Position numbers and translations under genes: made by a program. Of a stretch of DNA of 64,000 nt, positions 33,868-44,272 are shown piece by piece. Within the stretch, counting starts at the first letter, position 1; each line of letters begins with the position of its first letter. The notes beneath the pieces were generated by a model that was not told the DNA's origin, did no database searches, and saw only the letters and a program-made list of their open reading frames with translations. The stretch comes from JACCZR01 sp963844805 (lineage in GTDB: Bacteria; Actinomycetota; Thermoleophilia; Solirubrobacterales; Thermoleophilaceae): positions 248,001 to 312,000 of the forward strand of contig CAWJPU010000012.1 of assembly GCA_963844805.1 (NCBI GenBank), given 5' to 3'.

Positions 33868-34824
33868 GTGGCCGACCTTAAGCCCGTCTACCTGGTCTGC
33901 GGCGACGACGACGCCAAGGTCGACGCCTGGCGGTCCCGGGTGCGGGCGCGGGCCGAGAGCGAGCGCGGCCCTGGCGCCCTGCAGGGCTTCGACGCCCGCC
34001 AGGCGCCGCCCGAGCAGGTCGCCGCCGCCCTCTCGGAGCTGACCTTCGACACCGGCACGCGCTACCTCTTGGTCGACGATGCGGGCGCCTGGAAGGCCGC
34101 GCAGCTCGAGCCGCTGGAGCGCGCGCTGGCCCAGCCGGTCCCCGACACGGTGCTGGTGCTCGTGGTCCGCGGCAAGGCGTTCAAGGGCCTGACCAAGATC
34201 GTGGAGGCCGTCGGCGGCGAGACCCGCGAGTACCCCGCGCCCAAGCCGTGGGAGCTGCCGCGCTGGACGGCCGAGCGCGCCCGCGAGCTGGGGCTGACGG
34301 TCGACAAGGACGCCGCCCGCTCTCTGGTGGACACCGCGGGCCCGAGCCAGCAGGCGCTCAGCCGCGAGCTCGAGAAGCTGGCGCTCGCCATCCACCCACG
34401 GACCGCGATCACCCCCGAGGACGTGACCGAGCACGCCGCGGGAGCGGCCGCGCCGCGGGCCTACGACCTCGCCGACGCCGTGGCGGCCGGGGACGTGCGC
34501 GCGGCGCTGGCATTGGGGGAGGAGCTGGTCGCCTCGGGCGAGCGGCCGGCCGGCCTGGTGTTCCCGGTGGTGCGCTCGCTGCGCCAGGTGCATGGGGCGG
34601 TGCGGCTGATCGACTCCGGTGCCTCGGAGAAGCAGGCGGCCGGCAAGCTCGGGATGCCGCCCTGGCTGGCCAAGAAGACGCTCGCCAAGGCCCGCGGCGC
34701 CGACCGCGCCGCGCTCGAGCGGGCCCTGTGCGTGTTCGCCGAGCTGGAGCTGGGCCTGCGCGGCGACAGCCCGCTGGACGACGAGACCGCCTTCTCGCTG
34801 GCGCTGGCCGAAGCGGCCGGCTAG
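33868..34824 (+). CDS. holA: DNA polymerase III subunit delta
   Basis: 318 aa. Clamp-loader wrench subunit that opens the beta clamp. Starts MADLKPVYLVCGDDDAKVDA, the typical N-terminus with the degenerate nucleotide-binding fold; the middle has RYLLVDDAGAWK and VLVLVVRGKAFKG; the C-terminal collar helices include LGMPPWLAKKTLAKARG. The GTG at 33868 follows a TATGCT box by 7 nt; the in-frame ATG at 33856 lies inside that box and is less likely. Position after comEC is the usual one. Confidence 0.9.
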   Translation: MADLKPVYLVCGDDDAKVDAWRSRVRARAESERGPGALQGFDARQAPPEQVAAALSELTFDTGTRYLLVDDAGAWKAAQLEPLERALAQPVPDTVLVLVVRGKAFKGLTKIVEAVGGETREYPAPKPWELPRWTAERARELGLTVDKDAARSLVDTAGPSQQALSRELEKLALAIHPRTAITPEDVTEHAAGAAAPRAYDLADAVAAGDVRAALALGEELVASGERPAGLVFPVVRSLRQVHGAVRLIDSGASEKQAAGKLGMPPWLAKKTLAKARGADRAALERALCVFAELELGLRGDSPLDDETAFSLALAEAAG

Positions 34825-34826
34825 CA

Positions 34827-34846
34827 GGCCGGCCAGAGGGCCGGCC
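34827..34846. terminator. Bidirectional hairpin between holA and the aldehyde dehydrogenase gene
   Basis: GGCCGGCC-AGAG-GGCCGGCC, a perfect 8-bp stem, lies 2 nt after holA and 27 nt before the opposing gene's end. No T-tract on either side. Confidence 0.5.
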
Positions 34847-34873
34847 ACAAGCGGCCCGGCTGGCGGCGTCCGC

Positions 34874-36329
34874 TCAGTACGGGTACCACCACTCCTTGAC
34901 CTCGATGTTGGTCTCGATGTGCGCGTGCTTGGTCTCCTGGAAGGCCTCCAGGCCCTCCTGGCCCAGCTCGCGGCCCATGCCCGATTGCTTGAAGCCGCCG
35001 AACGGCCCGGCGTCGTTGTCGGTGAGCGGGTCGTTGATCCACACGGTGCCGGCCTTGATCTCGCGCACGCAGCGCAGGGCGCTCTCGAGGTCGCGGGTGT
35101 AGACGTTGGCGCCGAGGCCGAAGCGCGTCGAGTTGGCCAGCGCGATCGCCTCGTCGAGGGAGTCCACCGGCACGATCGGCGCGACCGGCCCGAAGGTCTC
35201 CTCGCTGAACAGGGCGGTGTCGGCCGCGGCGCCGGTGACCACCGCGGGCGCGTAGAAATGCCCGATTTCGCGACCCGCGCGGTCGCCGCCCACCAGCAGC
35301 TCGGCGCCGGCGCCCACGGCCGCCTCCACCTGCTCGGCCACCTTCTCGCGCTGCGGCGCGGACACCATCGGCCCGATGTCGGTCGTGCTGTGCATCGGGT
35401 CGCCGACGCGCAGGCTGCGGGTGTGGTCGACGAAGGCCTGGACGTAGTCGTCGTAGACCTCGCGCGCGACGTAGAAGCGCTCGGCCGACGTGCACACCTG
35501 GCCCGCGTTCAGGTACGCGGCCCACGCCCCGCCGCGCGCGGCTACCTCCAGCTCCGAGGCCACGTCGGCGCAGACGATGAAGGGGTCCTTGCCGCCCATC
35601 TCCAGGTTCACCCGGGCCACCCGCTCGGCGCACGCGGCGGCCACCTTCTTGCCGGTCGCCACGGAGCCGGTGAAGGCCACGCAGTCCACCCGGTCGTCGG
35701 CCACGATCGACGAGCCCACGTCGCCGCCTCCGGCCACCAGCCCCACCACGCCCGGCGGGAGCGCGTCGTAGCAGTCGGCGAGCATCAGCGTGGACATCGG
35801 AGTGAGCTCGCTCGGCTTGGCCACCACCGTGTTGCCTGCCGCGAGGGCGGGCGCGAGCTTCCAGCCCAGCAGCAGCAGCGGGTAGTTCCAGGGCACGATC
35901 GCGCCCACCACGCCCATCGGCTCCTTGAGCACGAGGGCCGTCTGGGTCGACTCGATCGAGGGGATGACCCGGCCGCCGAAGTTGCGGCCCATCTCCGCGT
36001 AGTAGGAGAAGGAGGCGGCCGTCCAGCCCACCTCGTCGCTGTTCTCCAGCAGCGGCTTGCCGCCCTCGAGCGTCATCACGTGCGGCCAGCTCGTCGGTGC
36101 GCGCGCGCATGCGCGCGGCCACCTCCTGGAGCATCTCGGCCCGCTCGATGGCGGGCGTGGAGGCCCAGCCGGCCGCGGCCTCGCGGGCGGCGGCCAGGGC
36201 GGCGTCGAGCTGTTCGGCCGAGGGCGTGCCCACCCGGGCCACGACCTCCTCGGTGGCGGGGTTCTCGACTTCGAGCGGGGGGCCGTCGCCCGCCACCCGC
36301 TCTCCGCGTATGAGCAGCCGGGTCTCCAC
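34874..36329 (-). CDS. NAD(P)-dependent aldehyde dehydrogenase (one frame break)
   Basis: About 484 aa, ALDH superfamily, betaine-aldehyde/aminobutyraldehyde-like. GTG at 36329 (METRLLIRGERVAGDGPPLE), 9 nt after a TAGGGT box (36339-36344). Motifs: EPMGVVGAIVPWNYPLLLLG, AFTGSVATGKKVA (Rossmann), catalytic Glu in NLEMGGKDPFIV, catalytic Cys in NAGQVCTSAERFYVA, EETFGPVAPIVP, and C-terminal FGGFKQSGMGRELGQEGLEA. The frame breaks near 36083 (one extra base between DELAA and MTLEGGKPL). Substrate not determined; the polyamine genes about 7 kb upstream are a possible but weak link. Confidence 0.85.
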
Positions 36330-36341
36330 CGGCTGCTGACC

Positions 36342-36584
36342 CTACATCGGGGTCTTACCGCGGGCCTGACGGCCCTTGGAAGCGCTCTTGTTGGTCGCCT
36401 TGCGAGACGACGAGAAGGGCTTCTGCAGCAGACGGCCGATGGGCCCGGGGGCCTTGCCGCCCGCGCGCTGGCCCACGCCGAGCGTGCGGTCCACGCCTCG
36501 CTGCGGCCCGCGCGACAGGCGCGGTACCAAGAAGGCCAGGATCAACAACAGGACACAGACTGCGGCGACGATGCCGATTACCAC
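36342..36584 (-). CDS. Small single-span membrane protein, unknown function
   Basis: 80 aa. GTG at 36584 behind a strong AAGGAGGAG site. One N-terminal membrane helix (VIGIVAAVCVLLLILAFLVP) followed by a basic cytoplasmic tail (RLSRGPQRGVDRTLGVGQRA, SSSRKATNKSASKGRQARG). Small proteins of this layout are common in Solirubrobacterales, from general knowledge. It precedes the aldehyde dehydrogenase gene by 12 nt; its stop codon lies within that gene's -10 box. Confidence 0.6.
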   Translation of the reverse strand: MVIGIVAAVCVLLLILAFLVPRLSRGPQRGVDRTLGVGQRAGGKAPGPIGRLLQKPFSSSRKATNKSASKGRQARGKTPM

Positions 36585-36636
36585 GTAAGGGCTCCTCCTT
36601 GGACTGGAGGAGGGACCTACCCAAATTGAGGCGTGG

Positions 36637-36897
36637 TCAGTCGCCTTGGGCGAGACGGGCGGCGCGAGACTTCTTGCGGGCGCCGGAGTTGCGGTGGAGG
36701 GCCCCCGCGCTGACCGCCTTGTCCACCCGCGAGGTGAGCAGGCGATGCTCGGCCTCGACCTGCTCGGAGTCCCCGGCCTGCACGGCGTCGCGGAGGCGGC
36801 GGAACGAGGTCTTCACCTGCGACGTGTAGCGGCGGTTCTCCTCGCGCTCGCGTTCCGTTCGGTGAATCCGCTTTTCTTGTGACGCGATGTTGGCCAT
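36637..36897 (-). CDS. rpsT: 30S ribosomal protein S20
   Basis: 86 aa. MANIASQEKRIHRTEREREE is the S20 N-terminus; the protein is all-helical and basic and ends in ALHRNSGARKKSRAARLAQ, the conserved C-terminal 16S contact. Divergent from murJ; a TAGACT box on its strand (36911-36916) lies 13 nt before the ATG. Confidence 0.95.
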   Translation of the reverse strand: MANIASQEKRIHRTEREREENRRYTSQVKTSFRRLRDAVQAGDSEQVEAEHRLLTSRVDKAVSAGALHRNSGARKKSRAARLAQGD

Positions 36898-36925
36898 TTG
36901 CGCCCGGCGAGTCTAGCGACACCCT

Positions 36926-38507
36926 TTGGCCTCTCGGACCGAGAGCGGCGAGGGTCGCCGCCTCGCGCGCAGCACCGCCTTCTTCTCGTTCGCGACCGGT
37001 CTGTCGCGGGTCATGGGGCTGGTGCGCGAGGTCGTGGCGGCCAGCCTGTTCGGGGTCTCGGGCGCGATGTCGGCGTTCACTATCGCCTTCCAGGTCCCCA
37101 ACCTGATGCGGGCCCTGTTCGCCGACTCCGCCCTGCAGGGCGCGTTCATCCCGGTCTTCACCGAGCTGCTGGAGAAGGGCGAGCGCAAGGAGGCGTTCCG
37201 GATCGCCTCGAGCCTCTTCTTCGGGATCATGATCCTGCTCGGCGTGGTGACGGCGCTGTTCGTGCTGTTCGCCCGCCCGATCATGGGGCTGTTCGCGCCG
37301 GGCTTCGACGACGACCCGGCGCTCGCCGACCTCACGGTCAGCCTCGCCCAGCTGATGTTCCCGATCGTCGTGCTGCTGGCGCTCAGCGGCGTGACGGTCG
37401 GGATGCTCAACTCCTTCGAGCACTTCAGCGTCCCGGCGCTCGCGCCCATCGCCTGGAACGCGGTGATCATCGGCTGCATCGTCGGCCTGCAGCCGGTGCT
37501 GTCCGAGCAGGACGAGATCTACTCCTACGCGATCGGGGTGCTGCTGGGGACGGTGGTCCAATTCGTGCTGCCCCTGCCCTGGCTGCGGGGGCAGAGGGGG
37601 CCACATCACGCTCACGCTGGACTGGCGCGACGAGCGGGTGCGCCGCGTGCTGAAACTGATGTTCCCGGTGACCATCGCGCTGGGGCTTATCAACCTCAGC
37701 CTGCTGATCAACTCGCTGTTCGGCACGCTGGTCTCCCAGAGCGCGCCGGCCGCGATCGACAAGGCCTTCCGCATCTACCAGCTGCCGCAGGGACTGTTCT
37801 CGATCTCCATCGCGACGATCCTGTTCCCGACGCTGTCGCGGCTGGCGGCGCGCCGCGACCGCGACGGCCTGCGCCGCACGATGGGCAACGGGGTCCGCCA
37901 GATCTGCCTGCTGCTGATCCCCAGCGCCGTGCTGATGGGCGTGCTGGCCGAGCCCATCACGCGGCTGGTCTACCAGCGCGGCGTGTTCGGCGCCGAGGCG
38001 ACCGACCTGGTCACCGAGGCGCTGGTCTGGTGGTCGATCTCGCTGCCCTTCCAGGGTGTGAGCCTGCTGTTCTCGCGCACGTTCTTCAGCCTCCAGCGGC
38101 CCTGGCTGACCACCGCGCTGAGCGCCGCCAACCTGGTGGTCAACGCTGCGGTCTCGGCGGCGCTGTACGCGCCGCTGGGGATCACGGGGATAGTCCTCGG
38201 CACGGTCGCGGGCACGGTGGTGATGTGCGTGGCCCAGGGCGTGGTCCTGCGCGGCGACCTCGGGGGGGTCGAGGGCGCGAGGACCATCGGGGGCGCTGCT
38301 CTGATGCTGCTCGCGTCGGTGCCGCTGGCCGCGCTGGCGTACCTGGCCTGGTACGGGCTGGACGAGGCGCTCGGGCGCTCGCTCCCGGCGCAGATCGCCT
38401 CGGTCGGGGTGGGGCTGGCGGCCGGCCTCGGGGCCTACGCGGCGGCGGTGTGGGCGATGCGCATCCCGGAGGCGAGGCAGATCCGGCTGCTCCTGCGCCG
38501 CACGTAA
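36926..38507 (+). CDS. murJ: MurJ, lipid II flippase (one frame break)
   Basis: About 526 aa, MATE/MVF superfamily, moves lipid II across the membrane. The TTG at 36926 gives MASRTESGEGRRLARSTAFF. Signature VMGLVREVVAASLFGVSGAM and FQVPNLMRALFADSALQGAF-IPVF are diagnostic. The frame breaks near 37598 in a GGGGG run: LPWLRGQRG continues as GHITLTLDWRDERVRRVLKL in the next frame. About fourteen helices in total. The upstream box is imperfect (TAGCGA, 6 nt before the start). Confidence 0.92.
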
Positions 38508-38521
38508 CGGGCGTACGGCGG

Positions 38522-38579
38522 CTACTCCCTACCTCCGGTAGGACAGGCGGCCGGCCAACGCCCGGCCTGCGCTCCGGCG
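38522..38579 (-). repeat. Dispersed palindromic repeat, copy A
   Basis: Read on the minus strand it begins CGCCGGAGCGCAGGCC and ends with TACCGGAGGTAGGGAGTAG. It fills most of the murJ-lepA gap (86 nt) and sits just upstream of the lepA -10 box. It contains the small inverted repeat CTACC-TCC-GGTAG. Confidence 0.85.
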
Positions 38580-38593
38580 TTAGCCTCGGCGGG

Positions 38594-40405
<1,812 letters not shown>

Positions 40406-40430
40406 CGCCGCCGCCCAGCGGGCCCTTCGT

Positions 40431-41501
40431 CTAGGAGACCCTGAAGAAGCGCATCCCCACGCGGCCGTCCTCGTCGCTCACGTACAGCGTGCGGCCGTTG
40501 GGGCCCTCGGCGATGCCCTCGATGCGCTGCTCGCCGCCGCCGAGCGTCTTGATGTGCTTGGCCTTGGCGACCTTTTTCTTCGAGCGGTCGCTGATGGTGA
40601 ACCGCCAGTGCTGGGATAGCGCGCCGGCGCCCTCGGGGTAGTTGTCGATCAGCATCGACTTCTTGTCGACGGCGTCGAGGTTGCCGAGGATGCAGTCGAA
40701 CTGGTTGCGGCCGCGGTAGGTCATGGCCCGGAAGCCGACGGGCTCCTCCGCCGAGCCGGGGCCCTCGAGCTGCCACACGCCGGCGACCGTCGGGAACTTC
40801 TTGCCCTCGAACCAGTCGGGGACGCCCTCCATCTCGACGAACACGGGGGCGCCCTCGGCGGTGACCGGGAAGCGCAGCCCGAGCAGGAGGTTCCCGTTGG
40901 GCCGGAAGGCCGCTGCCTCGATGTTGAAGGCGAAGTCGCCCTTCTTCAGGCGCTTGGCCCACTTCTTGCCCTTCTTGTTGCCGATCTTGCGCGCGCCGTT
41001 GACGAAGGCCGTCTGCATCTGCTTGGAGCGCCGGATCAGCTCGATGTCGCTGGCGGCCAGCGCATCGTTGATGGCGCGGTGGAGGCGGAACTTGTCGCGC
41101 ATCACCTTCATCTGCACGCCACCGTTCTCGCCGGCGGAGACCACGTCGTCCTGGCAGAAGCGGGCCATCCACTGGCGCTCGACCTGCAGCGGGCCGCGCT
41201 TCTTGCCGTAATGGGAGGCGATCACGTACGTGTACTTGCCGTGAGTGGCCGACGCCTCGGAGTCGTCGGTCTTGCCCGTGTCGTCGCCGCAGTCGATCGG
41301 CACATGCCGGTGCTCCCAGCCCTCGGTGAGCTTCTTGCCCTTCTTGTGGCCGAGGAGGCCGACCGCCTCGTCGAGGTGGCCCTCGTCGAGGAAGATGAAG
41401 TACGCGACGTCCCAGCTGTTGGCTTTGAGCACCTCCTTCGAGCTGCAGGGCGCGAGGTCGGAGGCTTCGTTGCTCTCTAGTTCAAGATCGATGGATTCCA
41501 C
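40431..41501 (-). CDS. Uncharacterised Lys-rich protein, possibly DUF3616-like
   Basis: 356 aa, no signal peptide or membrane segment. Contains several strand pairs that look like propeller blades (AFNIEAAAFRPNGNLLLGLR, GVWQLEGPGSAEEPVGFRAM, RIEGIAEGPNGRTLYVSDED) similar to the DUF3616 pattern, which I name with low certainty. It is rich in Lys (GNKKGKKWAKRLKKGDF) and reads as somewhat less GC-biased than its neighbours, which could mean horizontal origin. GTG start 6 nt after TACTTT in a strong promoter. Convergent with lepA. Confidence 0.55.
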   Translation of the reverse strand: MESIDLELESNEASDLAPCSSKEVLKANSWDVAYFIFLDEGHLDEAVGLLGHKKGKKLTEGWEHRHVPIDCGDDTGKTDDSEASATHGKYTYVIASHYGKKRGPLQVERQWMARFCQDDVVSAGENGGVQMKVMRDKFRLHRAINDALAASDIELIRRSKQMQTAFVNGARKIGNKKGKKWAKRLKKGDFAFNIEAAAFRPNGNLLLGLRFPVTAEGAPVFVEMEGVPDWFEGKKFPTVAGVWQLEGPGSAEEPVGFRAMTYRGRNQFDCILGNLDAVDKKSMLIDNYPEGAGALSQHWRFTISDRSKKKVAKAKHIKTLGGGEQRIEGIAEGPNGRTLYVSDEDGRVGMRFFRVS

Positions 41502-41507
41502 GGAGCC

Positions 41508-41536
41508 AAAGTAAGCAAGGGCGGCCTTTATGGCAA
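41508..41536 (-). promoter_or_regulatory. Promoter of the 40.4-kb minus-strand gene (leaderless)
   Basis: On the minus strand TTGCCA (41531-41536), a 17-nt spacer and TACTTT (41508-41513) lie 6 nt before the GTG at 41501. This is the best matching -35/-10 pair in the window. Confidence 0.7.
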
Positions 41537-41587
41537 GAGCGGGGAAGTCTTAACCACCGTTTAGCTCACGGCCGTAGCTTGGCCGCC

Positions 41588-42451
41588 GTGTCCTCTATCG
41601 CCGAGGCCCCGGCTACCGAGCAGACCACCGACTCGCTGCAGCTGTTCCTGGACGGCATAGCGAAGACCAAGCTGCTGACCGCGGCCGACGAGGTGGCTCT
41701 GTCCAAGCGCGTCGAGCGCGGTGACCTCGTCGCGAAGGACCACATGGTCCAGGCGAACCTCCGGCTGGTGGTCTCGATCGCCAAGCGCTACCGCAACCAG
41801 GGGCTCGACTTCATGGAGCTGATCCAGGAGGGCTCGATCGGCCTGGTGCGGGCGGTGGAGAAGTTCGACTACCGCAAGGGCTTCAAGTTCTCCACCTACG
41901 CCACGTGGTGGATCCGCCAGGCCATCTCCCGCGCTATCGCCGACAAGTCGCGCACGGTGCGCATCCCGATCCACATCAACAACGTGCTGAACAAGCTCGA
42001 CGGCGTGCAGCGCCGGCTGCAGGCCGAGGGCGGCGACCGCGAGCCGACGATCGAGGAGATCGCGGCGGAGGCGGGAGTCGACCCCGAGGAGGCCGACCTG
42101 ATCATGCGGGCCGCGCAGGCCCCGGTGTCGCTGGAGAAGCCGGTGGGCGACGACGGCGACGCGGCCACGCTCGGCGAGCTGATCCCCGACCAGAACACGC
42201 CGTCCCCGTTCGACGTCGCCGCCGACCGTCTGTCGCGCGACCGCCTCGCGGAGGCGATGGAGAACCTCTCCTACCGCGAGCGGCGCGTGATCGCGCTTCG
42301 CTGGGGCCTCGGAGGCGAGCAGCCCCGCAATCTGGACGAGGTCGGCCGGATCTTCGGCCTCACCCGCGAGCGCACGCGGCAGATCGAGGACGGCGCCCTG
42401 CGCAAGCTGGCCTCGCTGGCCGAGACGCAGGCGCTGCGCAACGTCGCTTAG
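41588..42451 (+). CDS. RpoD-type (group 1/2) sigma-70 factor
   Basis: 287 aa. Region 1.2 (TDSLQLFLDGIAKTKLLTAA), region 2 (ANLRLVVSIAKRYRNQGLDF, KFSTYATWWIRQAISRAIAD), region 3 (REPTIEEIAAEAGVDPEEAD) and region 4 (LSYRERRVIALRWGLGGEQP, TRERTRQIEDGALRKLASL) are all present; there is no long region 1.1. This is either the primary sigma factor in its short form or a close HrdB-like paralogue. The GTG at 41588 follows TAGCTT (41575-41580) by 7 nt; a TTG at 41579 lies within the box. Its stop shares the palindrome TAGGCGCCTA with that of the convergent polymerase gene. Confidence 0.92.
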   Translation: MSSIAEAPATEQTTDSLQLFLDGIAKTKLLTAADEVALSKRVERGDLVAKDHMVQANLRLVVSIAKRYRNQGLDFMELIQEGSIGLVRAVEKFDYRKGFKFSTYATWWIRQAISRAIADKSRTVRIPIHINNVLNKLDGVQRRLQAEGGDREPTIEEIAAEAGVDPEEADLIMRAAQAPVSLEKPVGDDGDAATLGELIPDQNTPSPFDVAADRLSRDRLAEAMENLSYRERRVIALRWGLGGEQPRNLDEVGRIFGLTRERTRQIEDGALRKLASLAETQALRNVA

Positions 42452-42455
42452 GCGC

Positions 42456-43333
42456 CTAGAGGCGCTCCAGCAGCTTCGAGGGCTCGCCCAGCGAGCGGGC
42501 GGACGCCGCGATGTCGGCCCACGGGTCGCCCCCGCGCTCCAGCACGTTGGCGACCGTGTAGCGGCGGGCCGTGAGCTTCGAGTCCGACAGCTCCTCCCAT
42601 GGCAGGGGCGCCGCCACCGGGGCCTCGGGCTTCGCCCGCACCGAATAGGGGGCGACCACGCTCATCCCGCGCGTCGCGCGCACGTCGATGAGGATCCGGC
42701 CGCCACGCTTGTCCTTGTACCACTCGAGCGTCACCAGCTCGGGCTCGCGCTCGATCAGCTTCTCGGCCACGGCGCGGGCAAACGCTCGCACCGCCTGGTG
42801 CTCCTGGCGGCGCTGCAGCGGCACCACCACGTGGATGCCCTTGGAGCCGGTGGTCATGGCGAACGGCTCGAGGGCGAGGTCGCGCAGCAGCTCGCCGAGC
42901 GCCAGCGCCGCGGCGCGCGCGGCGCCGAAGTCCCCTCCGGCGGGTCGAGGTCGAAGACCATGCGATCAGGCCGGCTCAGGCGGTCGGCGCGGCTGGGCCA
43001 GTGGTGCAGCGTCACTGCGTTCTGGCCCGCCAGGTACACCAGCGTCTCGGCCCGGTTGGCCATCACGTGGACGACGCTCCCGCCCTGCTTGGGTACCTCG
43101 ACGCGGTCCACCCACTCGGGGAAGTGGTCGGAAGCGTGCTGCTGGAAGAAGCCCTTGCCGGTGATGCCCTGCGGGTAGACGTTGAGGTTGAGCGGGCGGT
43201 CGCGCAGGTGGGGGATCGACAGCTTCGCCGCAGCCGCGTAGTACTCGGCCAGCCCGACCTTGGTGAGGCCGATCTCGGGGAACAGCACCTTGTCCGGGCT
43301 GGAGATCCTGACGTCGCGGCGGCCGACCTTCAC
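42456..43333 (-). CDS. LigD-type polymerase (archaeo-eukaryotic primase fold), one frame break
   Basis: About 292 aa, the stand-alone PolDom of bacterial non-homologous end joining. VGRRDVRISSPDKVLFPEIG, RPLNLNVYPQGITGKGFFQQ, VDRVEVPKQGG, then the metal-binding Asp pair in MVFDLDPPEG, a frame break near 42930, and TTGSKGIHVVVPL with the nucleotide-binding His. The end YTVANVLERGGDPWADI is typical. No ligase or nuclease domain is attached and no Ku gene is near, so partners would be elsewhere. GTG start at 43333, divergent from the MaoC pair. Confidence 0.85.
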
Positions 43334-43353
43334 CCCCCATAGACTGCCGCGTC

Positions 43354-43794
43354 GTGCCGGTGGACGACAGCGCCAAGGGAAAGTCCTTCCCGCCGTTCGA
43401 GTACGAGGTGGGCAAGGAGAAGATCGCCGAGTACGCCCGCGCCGTGGGCGAGGACAACCCCGTCTACTTCGAGCGCGACAAGGCCAAGAAGGCCGGCTTC
43501 CGCGACGTGCCGGCGCCGCCGATGTTCGCGGTCGTCTACTCCGCCGGCGCGATGGCCCCGGCGGTCACCGATCCCGAGGTCGGCATGAACCTCATGGCCA
43601 TGGTGCACGGGGGCCAGGAGTTCGCCTGGGGCGAGCCCGTCTGCGCCGGGGACACCATCACCACCACCGCCGAGGTGATCGACATCTCCGAGAAGGACGG
43701 CAAGGGCTTCTACGTGTTCGAGTCGGTGTCCAAGAACCAGGACGGCGACGAGGTCGTGCGCGCGACCTGGACCAACATCGTGAGGGGGGTGTGA
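43354..43794 (+). CDS. MaoC-like N-terminal hot-dog protein (HadA/HadC-like subunit)
   Basis: 146 aa, the FAS1-DH-type hot-dog subunit that lacks the catalytic motif: FPPFEYEVGKEKIAEYARAV, GEDNPVYFERDKAKKAGF, HGGQEFAWGEPVCAGDTITT. In mycobacteria HadA or HadC pairs with HadB to form a (3R)-hydroxyacyl-ACP dehydratase. GTG start 8 nt after TAGACT (43340-43345). One base separates its stop from the next GTG, so the two are one unit. Confidence 0.82.
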   Translation: MPVDDSAKGKSFPPFEYEVGKEKIAEYARAVGEDNPVYFERDKAKKAGFRDVPAPPMFAVVYSAGAMAPAVTDPEVGMNLMAMVHGGQEFAWGEPVCAGDTITTTAEVIDISEKDGKGFYVFESVSKNQDGDEVVRATWTNIVRGV

Positions 43795-43795
43795 G

Positions 43796-44179
43796 GTGAA
43801 GCAGGGCGAGGAGATCCCCGAGCTGTCGGTCACGCCGGACAAGTACCTGCCGCACCGCTACGCGGGCGCGTCGGGCGACTTCAACCCGATCCACATCGAC
43901 AACGAGTTCGCGCAGCAGGTCGGCCTGCCGCGCAACATCCTCCACGGCCTCTACTCGATGGCCCAGGTGGCCCGCGCCAACGCGGCCGCGGCCGGCGGCG
44001 ACCCGCGCTCGCTGCGGCGCCTGAAGGTGCAGTTCCGCGGCATGGGTGTGCCCGAGTCGGAGATCAAGGTCACCGGGACGGTCCGCGAGGAGGGCGACGG
44101 CACCGTGATCGTCGACACCGAAGCCACGCAGGAGATGAACAAGATCATCCGCAACGCCGAAGCGGAGCTGCGCCTCTAG
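43796..44179 (+). CDS. MaoC-family (R)-hydroxyacyl dehydratase, catalytic subunit (HadB-like)
   Basis: 127 aa. Carries the hydratase-2 motif YAGASGDFNPIHIDNEFAQQ (catalytic Asp and His), then NILHGLYSMAQVARANAAAA. Together with the preceding non-catalytic hot-dog subunit it should form a heterodimeric dehydratase for fatty acyl chains. GTG at 43796 with GAGG just upstream. A dispersed repeat (copy B) begins one base after its stop. Confidence 0.85.
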   Translation: MKQGEEIPELSVTPDKYLPHRYAGASGDFNPIHIDNEFAQQVGLPRNILHGLYSMAQVARANAAAAGGDPRSLRRLKVQFRGMGVPESEIKVTGTVREEGDGTVIVDTEATQEMNKIIRNAEAELRL

Positions 44180-44243
44180 CGCCGGAGCGCAGGCCGGGCG
44201 TTGGCCGGGCGCCGGTCCTACTGGAGGTAGGGAGCATCCGCCG
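44180..44243 (+). repeat. Dispersed palindromic repeat, copy B
   Basis: Begins CGCCGGAGCGCAGGCC and ends GGTAGGGAGCATCCGCCG. It occupies the gap between the HadB-like gene and the hrcA promoter and is the most diverged copy in the middle (GGGCGCCGGTCCTACTGG). Confidence 0.85.
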
Positions 44244-44272
44244 CTCGATCCGTACTCCTAGTGTCTAGGGGC

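Noticed and set aside
44180..44272. A CIRCE element in front of hrcA
   Set aside because: No TTAGCACTC-N9-GAGTGCTAA-like inverted repeat is present; the gap holds repeat copy B and a TAGTGT box.
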